A DNA stretch of 64,000 nucleotides, taken from Clostridiales bacterium. GTDB taxonomy: Bacteria; Bacillota; Clostridia; Christensenellales; Borkfalkiaceae. Where the stretch lies: assembly GCA_015069295.1 (NCBI GenBank), contig SVIW01000010.1, forward strand, positions 1-64,000, in the 5' to 3' direction. The position numbers were made by a program, and so were the translations under genes. Shown in pieces: positions 58,038-64,000 of this stretch (positions are counted from its first letter, which is position 1; every line of letters begins with the position of its first letter). Below the pieces are notes generated by a model, which saw only the letters and a program-made list of their open reading frames with translations, ran no database searches and had not been told where the DNA came from.

Positions 58038-60038
58038 ATGGACGTACAGAAAACAACCATCAACGCGATCAGAATTTTGTCTGCAGAAGCTATTGAAAAG
58101 GCAAAATCCGGACACCCCGGTCTTCCCTTGGGCTGCGCCCCGATCGCTTATACTCTTTTCCAGAATTTCTTGAAATTCAACCCCAAAGACCCCGATTGGG
58201 ATAACCGCGACCGTTTCATTCTTTCGGCTGGCCACGGCTCGATGCTCGATTATTCGTTGTTCTATCTCTACGGTATGGGGCTTGAAAAGGAAGATTTGAA
58301 AAATTTCCGTCAGCTTGGCTCGAAAACCCCCGGTCATCCCGAATACGGTCATACCGCAGGCGTTGAAACGACGACGGGTCCCTTGGGTCAGGGTATCGCA
58401 AACGCAGTCGGTATGGCGCTCGCCGAAGCGCATCTTGCGGCGAAATATAACCGCCCCGGTTACGACGTAGTAAACCATTACACCTACGCAATTTGCGGGG
58501 ACGGCTGTTTGGAAGAGGGTATTTCCTACGAGGCTTGCTCGTTTGCAGGCGCAAATAAGCTGGGCAAACTTATTCTCCTTTACGACGATAACGAAATTAC
58601 CATCGAAGGGAATACGGACGTTACCTTTAAAGAAAATATCGGCGCGCGTTTCGCGGCGCAAAACTGGCAGGTACAGCACGTTGACCTCGTTTCCAGCCCC
58701 GATGACGTAACCGCTCTTTCGGCGGCAATCGCAAAGGCAAAGGCGCGTACGGATAAGCCCTCGATTATTATCTGCCATACCCATATCGGCCACGGCTCGC
58801 CCTTGGAAAATACGGCAAAATGCCACGGCGCGCCCCTCGGCGCGGAAAACCTTGCGAAAACCAAGGAAAAGCTGGGCTGGAACTGCGAACCCTTCGAATG
58901 CCCCGAAGAAGTGTTTGCCCACTGCGCAATCGCAAGCAACGCGGGCATCGTAAAACAGGCGGAATGGGCGGATATGTTCGCGGCGTACGAAGCGGCGTAT
59001 CCCGAACTTGCGGCAGAATACAAGGCGGCTATGCTGGGCGTAAAACCCAACTTTGACGAAATCGAAGGACTTTACGATTTCCAAAAGCCGATGGCTACCC
59101 GTCAAACCTCTGCAAAAGTCCTCAACCAAATCGCGGCGCATCTTCCTACTCTTATGGGCGGCTCGGCAGACCTTGCTCCCTCCAACCTTTCCGATATGAA
59201 AGATACGGCGGAAATGCAATACGGCGTATTCTCGCCCGACAATTATGCGGGCAGAAATATGCACTACGGAATTCGCGAACACGCAATGGCGGCGATTGCA
59301 AACGGTATGCAGCTTCACGGCGGTATTCAAGCTTACTGTGCAACCTTCTTCGTATTCTCCGATTATTGCAAACCCGCAATGCGTTTGTCGGCGCTTATGA
59401 AATTGCCCGTAACCTATATTATGACGCACGACTCGATTGGCGTCGGCGAAGACGGACCTACCCACCAACCCGTTGAACACTTGATTATGCTCCGTTCGAT
59501 TCCCGGTTTAAAAGTATACCGTCCCGCGGACGGCAAGGAAACGGCGGCGGCTTGGGTATCTGCGCTTAGCGGTACCGAACCTACCGTTCTCGTCCTTTCC
59601 CGTCAAAACCTGCCCCAATACGCAAACAGCGGCAAGGCAGCGTTGCAAGGCGCTTATGTTCTTGAAGACTGCGAAGGCACGCCCGACGTACTTCTTATGG
59701 GCACGGGCTCGGAAGTCGAACTTTGCGTAAAGGCGAAAGCGGCTTTGGCAGAGCAGGGCGTAAAAGCGCGCGTCGTTTCGATGCCTTGTTTTGAGGAATT
59801 TGAAAAGCAGAGCGTTGCCTATAAAGAATCTGTGCTCCCCTCTAACGTCAAGGCAAGAGTCTGCGTAGAAGCGGGCTGCCCTTACAGCTGGTACAAATAT
59901 GCCGGCGAGAAAGGCGAAACGGTTTGTATGACGAGTTTCGGCGCGTCCGGACCCGCAAACGTTCTCTTCCCCCACTTTGGGTTCACGGTAGAAAACGTCG
60001 TTGCGAAAGCTTTGAAATCGATTGCAAAATGTAAATAA
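58038..60038 (+). CDS. tkt: transketolase
   Basis: Thiamine diphosphate enzyme of the pentose phosphate pathway, 666 residues. Segments SGHPGLPLGCAP (26-37), GHTAGVETTTGPLGQGIANAVG, the ThDP motif GDGCLEEGISYEA...N, MHYGIREHAMAAIANGM and DSIGVGEDGPTHQP are all present. Works with RpiB (1092). Site TAGGAG. A 488-codon antisense frame is a shadow. The 87-bp upstream spacer is very AT-rich with no clear promoter. Confidence 0.97.
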   Translation: MDVQKTTINAIRILSAEAIEKAKSGHPGLPLGCAPIAYTLFQNFLKFNPKDPDWDNRDRFILSAGHGSMLDYSLFYLYGMGLEKEDLKNFRQLGSKTPGHPEYGHTAGVETTTGPLGQGIANAVGMALAEAHLAAKYNRPGYDVVNHYTYAICGDGCLEEGISYEACSFAGANKLGKLILLYDDNEITIEGNTDVTFKENIGARFAAQNWQVQHVDLVSSPDDVTALSAAIAKAKARTDKPSIIICHTHIGHGSPLENTAKCHGAPLGAENLAKTKEKLGWNCEPFECPEEVFAHCAIASNAGIVKQAEWADMFAAYEAAYPELAAEYKAAMLGVKPNFDEIEGLYDFQKPMATRQTSAKVLNQIAAHLPTLMGGSADLAPSNLSDMKDTAEMQYGVFSPDNYAGRNMHYGIREHAMAAIANGMQLHGGIQAYCATFFVFSDYCKPAMRLSALMKLPVTYIMTHDSIGVGEDGPTHQPVEHLIMLRSIPGLKVYRPADGKETAAAWVSALSGTEPTVLVLSRQNLPQYANSGKAALQGAYVLEDCEGTPDVLLMGTGSEVELCVKAKAALAEQGVKARVVSMPCFEEFEKQSVAYKESVLPSNVKARVCVEAGCPYSWYKYAGEKGETVCMTSFGASGPANVLFPHFGFTVENVVAKALKSIAKCK

Positions 60039-60043
60039 GCTTT

Positions 60044-60080
60044 ACAAAACCCGCCCGTAAAAATTCGGGTGGGTTTTATT
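60044..60080 (+). terminator. terminator of tkt
   Basis: A 12-bp stem AAAACCCGCCCG/CGGGTGGGTTTT (one GU) with a T tract. Confidence 0.88.
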
Positions 60081-60191
60081 TCAACAACTTTTCACATTTT
60101 TACAACGCAATTTACGCAAACACGCGATATACTGTTATCGTAAACAGAGCACACACGTTTCTTTATTAAACACCTCCATAATAAATTGCGA

Positions 60192-60226
60192 AAGAGCGCA
60201 CCCGCCTTGGGTGCGCTCTTTTGTGT
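60192..60226. terminator. terminator of the S41 protease gene
   Basis: Stem GAGCGCACCC/GGGTGCGCTC, T-rich on both sides. It ends the minus-strand protease transcript; the spacer 60081-60191 shows no gene. Confidence 0.85.
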
Positions 60227-60246
60227 ATTCGTCTCGTACCTGCCCC

Positions 60247-61602
60247 CTACGCAGCGGAAAACAACGCCTTGATTGCGCTTTCCAATTCCGTCTCTCCTTC
60301 ATAGCTTTGCTTGACCGATTTCGTTCCGTCGCTTTGCAGTACCCCTCTGTCGTGAATACAGTTCCCCGACAACGGCCAAAGAATACGCGCCGTCGTCAAA
60401 CGAATGGAATCGCCGCGCAGCCAACTGAGCTTATAGGTCGATTGCATAATCCCTTTTCCAAAGGTTTTCGCAACGCCGTCGTTTTCAATAAGACAGATAT
60501 CCCCGTATTCCGTGGTTTTATAATCGACCATACAGCCAATCAAACATTCGGACGCAGAAGCCGAATACTCGTCCGCAATAACACAAATTCGGCTATCCTT
60601 TGAAAAATACTGCGCGTATACGTTCGAAGCGGTGAACTTTTCCTTGCGCTTGCCGTAATCTGCCACGGCGACGACGGGCTCTTTTTCCGTCGTTTTACAA
60701 AAATACCCCGCGATTTCTTGCATATCCTCCAAATATCCGCCGCCGTTTCCGCGCAAATCGAGTATAAGATTTTTCTTACCCTGCGCCTTAAACAACGCCA
60801 TCGCCGCGCGCATACCCGAAACGGCGTTTCCGCCAAACCGAATCAATCGCACGTACGCCGTGTCCTCAGGCAATACCGTAAGCGGCTCACCCCGCTCCGT
60901 CAATTTCTCCGCTTGCACGCCCGTGAAAGCATACGCTTTCGTGGAAGTACGGTAAAAGACGTTGTTTTCCACGTACGCCGCTTTGCCCGTCTCTACAAAA
61001 CGCTGTCCCCCTGCGGATTCTACGCAAAGACAAAACCTTTCGCCCTCTCCCTGCTGCGCAAGAAAATCTAAAAACGTCTCCGAGTTTTCCTCCATCGTCA
61101 TCGAAGTTTCGTCCTTACCGTAGCCGACGATACGTTCCCCGATACGAAGCCCCGCCTCTTCCGCAGGAGAATTTCCCAACACCCGCGTAATTAAAATTTG
61201 GTCTTCGCCCGTTTCGGTTTGCGTAATAAATTCTATTCCAAACCCCGAACGGTTTCCCGCGATTTCCTGTTCGCTCGCCACCGCGTCCTCTTCCGTCAAA
61301 TACGCCGAATATTTATCCAGCAAATCGTTATTGACGGCGTCAAACAACGCGCCGTAAAATTCCTCGTCGCTAAGCCCCCAATAATACTCCTCGTCGATTT
61401 TGTTTTTTACGTTGATTAAGGCGCGCATTTCCGAATCCAACGTCCACCAGCGCACGCCAAACCCCGCAAAGAACGCGCCGACCAAAGTCAGCGCCGCAAG
61501 CACCCAACAGCCCACCCGTTTTTTGCGGCTTTTCCGTGAAACTGCGGGGGCAGGTACGCGTTCATTTTCGTTTTTTATCCGTTTATCCCTCTTTTTTTTC
61601 AT
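60247..61602 (-). CDS. S41 family C-terminal processing protease
   Basis: 451 residues: a basic cytosolic N-terminus, one membrane anchor (about 33-52), a PDZ domain (about 120-200; GIEFITQTETGEDQILITRVL), and the protease domain with Ser in YSASASECLIGCM and Lys in KTFGKGIMQ. It acts outside the membrane on C-termini of exported proteins. Start at the ATG at 61602, whose GGAGGAG site would be coding in a longer TTG-start frame. Confidence 0.92.
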   Translation of the reverse strand: MKKKRDKRIKNENERVPAPAVSRKSRKKRVGCWVLAALTLVGAFFAGFGVRWWTLDSEMRALINVKNKIDEEYYWGLSDEEFYGALFDAVNNDLLDKYSAYLTEEDAVASEQEIAGNRSGFGIEFITQTETGEDQILITRVLGNSPAEEAGLRIGERIVGYGKDETSMTMEENSETFLDFLAQQGEGERFCLCVESAGGQRFVETGKAAYVENNVFYRTSTKAYAFTGVQAEKLTERGEPLTVLPEDTAYVRLIRFGGNAVSGMRAAMALFKAQGKKNLILDLRGNGGGYLEDMQEIAGYFCKTTEKEPVVAVADYGKRKEKFTASNVYAQYFSKDSRICVIADEYSASASECLIGCMVDYKTTEYGDICLIENDGVAKTFGKGIMQSTYKLSWLRGDSIRLTTARILWPLSGNCIHDRGVLQSDGTKSVKQSYEGETELESAIKALFSAA

Positions 61603-61644
61603 ACGCTCCTCCAAGGTATACTATACCCGAAAACGAATAAAAAT

Positions 61645-61680
61645 ACTCCGTCCTATGCAAAAAACGGCAAGAACGGAGAA
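61645..61680 (-). terminator. hairpin after the PucR-type gene
   Basis: Stem CTCCGTnCTnGC... paired with the reverse side around a T-rich loop, then TATTTTTATT on the minus strand. The long loop makes it weaker than others here. Confidence 0.55.
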
Positions 61681-61684
61681 TTTG

Positions 61685-62707
61685 TTATTTTTTTAGCAAT
61701 TTGTACAAAAGCGTCAAAACGCGGAAGGAAACCGCATCCGAAAACAAACGAATATTCAAACCCGTCGATTTCTCTATTTTGTCCAATCGGTACAACAGCG
61801 TATTGCGGTGCATATACAAATTTCGGGAAGTTTCGCTAACGTTTAGACTGCTTTGCAAAAACGCCTCTGCCGTCGTCAGCATTTCCTCGTCGTCGAAAAC
61901 CTCTTTAAAACGCTCGTCTGTCAGCTGCGTTAAATATTCCGCCAACTTCCCCTCGGGCATTTCTTCCAGCATTTTCACCAAAATAAAATCGCGGTAGGAA
62001 TGTACCAACCCGCTATGCTCGAACACGTCCGCATAGCGCAGGGCGTTTTCCGCACCCGTATACGAAGCCGCCGCGTCCTTAAGCTCGCGAACGATAGGTC
62101 CAACCCCCACGTGCACGTCCAACCCCAACTCTTCCTTTAAAGATTGCGCCAAAAACTCGGCATAGTCCATTGAGTCGCGATATCCCTCGCTCTCTTCCCT
62201 GTTTTGGATAAAACGCACCAACACGCAGGTATCTTCCCCCGTTTGCAGGGCGGTGTCCAAACTGTTGCCGCCGTATTGCTCTAAAAGCGACAGCGCCTCG
62301 GCAAGCAAACGCTTGATACGGAGCACCAACACGAAGCACGGCGTACCCTTTACCGAATATTTCGTCGCGTACTTATATATCCCCATAGACGAAGCTTCGC
62401 CCAAAAGGATCCGCTTTAAATGCTCGGTTTTTGAAAGCTCCGTTCCCCTCTCGTCAAACCCTTCTAAATAAGCAGGCAAGAGGGTTGCGTAATTGCGTTC
62501 TTGCACCCCCGTACCTAAGATACAGCCTACGTAACCCACGTTTTTATATAAGAAACGGAAATAAGTATATTCGCCGTCGTCGGCAACCGTTTCGAACTGT
62601 TTATCACAAACGGGCGCGTCGCAAGGTCTGCTGTTTTCGGGATAATACGTTAATTTTATCTCCAACCTATCGGCAATTTCCTGCACCGTTTTCTTTAAAT
62701 CGGACAT
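61685..62707 (-). CDS. PucR/CdaR-type transcriptional regulator
   Basis: 340 residues. The C-terminal PucR HTH (about 285-340) contains SSLNVSETSRNLYMHRNTLLYRL. The middle (about 130-260) is a GGDEF-like CdaR region, and the N-terminal part looks like a sensory domain. Such proteins activate sugar-diacid, purine or amino-acid genes. It is divergent from the membrane protein at 63012 with a 300-bp shared region and may regulate it, or itself. Confidence 0.88.
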   Translation of the reverse strand: MSDLKKTVQEIADRLEIKLTYYPENSRPCDAPVCDKQFETVADDGEYTYFRFLYKNVGYVGCILGTGVQERNYATLLPAYLEGFDERGTELSKTEHLKRILLGEASSMGIYKYATKYSVKGTPCFVLVLRIKRLLAEALSLLEQYGGNSLDTALQTGEDTCVLVRFIQNREESEGYRDSMDYAEFLAQSLKEELGLDVHVGVGPIVRELKDAAASYTGAENALRYADVFEHSGLVHSYRDFILVKMLEEMPEGKLAEYLTQLTDERFKEVFDDEEMLTTAEAFLQSSLNVSETSRNLYMHRNTLLYRLDKIEKSTGLNIRLFSDAVSFRVLTLLYKLLKK

Positions 62708-62777
62708 TTATCTTCCCCTTTTACGGAATTTTTTGCGTTTTTTGTGCAAAATAACCAAAAATTTTTGTCTTGATTTT

Positions 62778-62806
62778 ATTATAACGCATACGGGAATTTT
62801 TTTCAA
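62778..62806 (-). promoter_or_regulatory. promoter for the PucR-type gene
   Basis: TTGAAA, 17 bp, TATAAT on the minus strand. Confidence 0.72.
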
Positions 62807-62892
62807 GGCTTTTGCTATTCTTTTTTTATAAAAAAATGCCTTTTTTTTGGAAATTTTTTTTGGAAAATCGCGAAAAAAATCACTTTTATATA

Positions 62893-62921
62893 TTGACATA
62901 CTACTAGAAAAGTGTTATAAT
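62893..62921 (+). promoter_or_regulatory. promoter for the membrane protein at 63012
   Basis: Perfect TTGACA, 17 bp, TATAAT. Leader of about 85 nt. One of the strongest promoters in the window. Confidence 0.82.
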
Positions 62922-63011
62922 ATGTAAAACTATAAGTCTTTTTCCATTTTCCCTTTCTATTCTTTGAAACGGAAGAGCATAAAAGCAAAATAATTTTTTA
63001 GGAGATTTGTT

Positions 63012-64000
63012 ATGAGTACGACCACCAAAAACGGTAAAAACGTCGGCTATCGCTTGCTCGCCGCATTATTTGCGCTCGCTTGCGTCGGGGCGTTCTTTAT
63101 CCCCATGAAAGTTTTGGGCTACTTCAACGGTTCTTTCACCCTCTCGAATAGCACCTTCTTGTACAAAATTGTCCTCGATCTTGTACAGTCCGAATTGAAA
63201 CTGTTCGGTTTCCTTCCCGCATTCGCGTCGGGCGCAACCATACTTTCCGTTTCCACGACGATTGCTTTGTATTTCTTCGTGTTGACATTAGTCATCGGTT
63301 TCGTTACCTCTTTCATCGCGATTTTTGCAAGAAAGAAAGCGCCCGCATTAGTTCGTTTCGCAGCGTTTATGATTACCCTTGGCGCAGCGGCGCAAACGGT
63401 TACGTTGCCCCTCGTTACCACTTATATAGCTGATCTTACGCCCACGGTGGATTTGTACTCGCTTATCTTTACCTGCGCGTTCGTATTCTTCTATTTCGTC
63501 CTTATGTTGGCAAAATTGAAGAGCGGCGCTTGGATTCGCGCAACGCAATTTATTATCACGCTTGCCGTTACCGCCAGCCTTTTCCTTGCGTTTATCGTAG
63601 AAGGCCACGCGCTTTCCGCTGTTATGGCAGAAAAGAAACTGTATAGAATCTTCTTCCTTGCGGCAATCGGATTCCTTTGCGTCAACCTCGTTATCTCGGC
63701 AATTACCGCTATTAAAGAAAAGGGCGCGGTTCTTGACCTCGTTCGCATCATCTTGGTTGCGCTCGTTGCGCTCGGCATCGTATTTATCGAATTCATCAGC
63801 GATATGGAAAGCGAACCTTGCTTCCTCTTCTCGCTTGCCGCAGCCGTAGTTGCAATCCTTCAAGTGTTCGTTGCCGTTGGCGTTATCTCCGTACGCAGCA
63901 AGAAGAAAGCACGCAAAGCGTTGTCTGCTTTTGCAAACTCCTTCGGCAAAGAAGAATACGTAGAAGTTATCCCCTATGAAGGCGGTCCCGTTGCCGGCGT
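63012..64000 (+). CDS. polytopic membrane protein, unknown, truncated by window end
   Basis: Starts at the ATG at 63012 (AGGAG site) and is open to the window end, so about 329 residues are visible and the C-terminus is missing. About seven hydrophobic segments are spaced along it (for example LLAALFALACVGAFFIP, LTLVIGFVTSFIAIFA, IILVALVALGIVFIEFI), then a basic RSKKKARK stretch and a soluble part beginning near residue 300. I do not recognise the family. The strong promoter suggests high expression. Confidence 0.85.
   Translation, partial: MSTTTKNGKNVGYRLLAALFALACVGAFFIPMKVLGYFNGSFTLSNSTFLYKIVLDLVQSELKLFGFLPAFASGATILSVSTTIALYFFVLTLVIGFVTSFIAIFARKKAPALVRFAAFMITLGAAAQTVTLPLVTTYIADLTPTVDLYSLIFTCAFVFFYFVLMLAKLKSGAWIRATQFIITLAVTASLFLAFIVEGHALSAVMAEKKLYRIFFLAAIGFLCVNLVISAITAIKEKGAVLDLVRIILVALVALGIVFIEFISDMESEPCFLFSLAAAVVAILQVFVAVGVISVRSKKKARKALSAFANSFGKEEYVEVIPYEGGPVAG

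Noticed and set aside
58014..59480. 488-codon open frame antisense to transketolase
   Set aside because: Transketolase is unmistakable on the other strand; the antisense frame is rich in Arg, Phe and Cys and matches nothing recognisable.
60081..60191. Small RNA between tkt and the S41 gene
   Set aside because: A TATACT-like box exists near 60127 but no -35 at a suitable distance, and the hairpin at 60192 is explained as the protease terminator.

Overview
The window looks like chromosome of a strictly anaerobic, low-to-mid GC, monoderm Clostridia-type bacterium (Bacillota). The signs are strong Shine-Dalgarno sites, sigma-A promoters with 17-bp spacers, type III glutamine synthetase, Sua5-YwlE-RpiB synteny, an ACT/DUF711 pair, DegV paralogs, a FabK-type enoyl reductase, a 2-hydroxyacyl-CoA dehydratase-type activase, and a flavodiiron protein with rubredoxin. 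The genus cannot be named from sequence alone. No rRNA, CRISPR array, transposase or prophage module is visible. About three quarters of the genes lie on the minus strand.

Layout: 1-381 a partial minus-strand gene and tRNA-Leu(CAG). 387-6595 pepF, dnaB, sua5, ywlE, rpiB, pepE. 6617-6818 an intergenic repeat. 6819-12602 a hydrolase-like protein, DUF951, signal peptidase I, DegV, a membrane protein, ACT, DUF711. 12647-16412 sbcDC, facing an unusual DnaD-family gene (16644-18368). 18420-18926 a repeat-rich stretch beside tRNA-Ser(GGA). 19044-25965 PlsC-like acyltransferase, Na/Pi symporter, a two-gene activase/dehydratase pair. 26286-29143 glnN and nadE behind an attenuator-like leader. 29199-32653 mgsA, a permease and a fabK-fabZ-DegV operon. 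32762-37039 alpha-L-rhamnosidase, flavodiiron protein with rubredoxin, MntP. 37161-37706 a broken HTH gene and tmRNA (ssrA). 37828-41562 three tandem metallophosphoesterase lipoproteins. 41651-49529 an operon lgt-pncB-lspA-rluD-DUF512-der, then 89-bp tandem repeats and plsY. 49638-50415 a folate-type ECF S component under a THF riboswitch. 50498-53807 DUF421/DUF4363, a UDP-sugar pyrophosphorylase and a leaderless HIRAN-like gene. 53846-55165 a cobalamin riboswitch with a DUF4430 lipoprotein and an ECF S component. 55266-64000 a third DegV, phosphohexomutase, transketolase, S41 protease, a PucR/CdaR-type regulator and an unknown membrane protein that leaves the window.

The cell appears to salvage folate and probably cobalamin through ECF transporters under riboswitches. 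It makes lipids through FabK/FabZ, PlsY and PlsC-like enzymes, with DegV proteins as likely fatty-acid carriers, and processes lipoproteins with Lgt and LspA. It detoxifies oxygen through flavodiiron protein and rubredoxin.

Most unusual items: a DnaD protein ending in the zinc-binding N-terminal region of a DnaC/DnaI helicase loader but lacking the ATPase; an arginine-phosphatase-like protein with two AT-hooks; a DnaB tail resembling an SSB tip; face-to-face promoters between sbcDC and the dnaD gene; a dispersed repeat family abutting stop codons; and the triplicated phosphoesterases.
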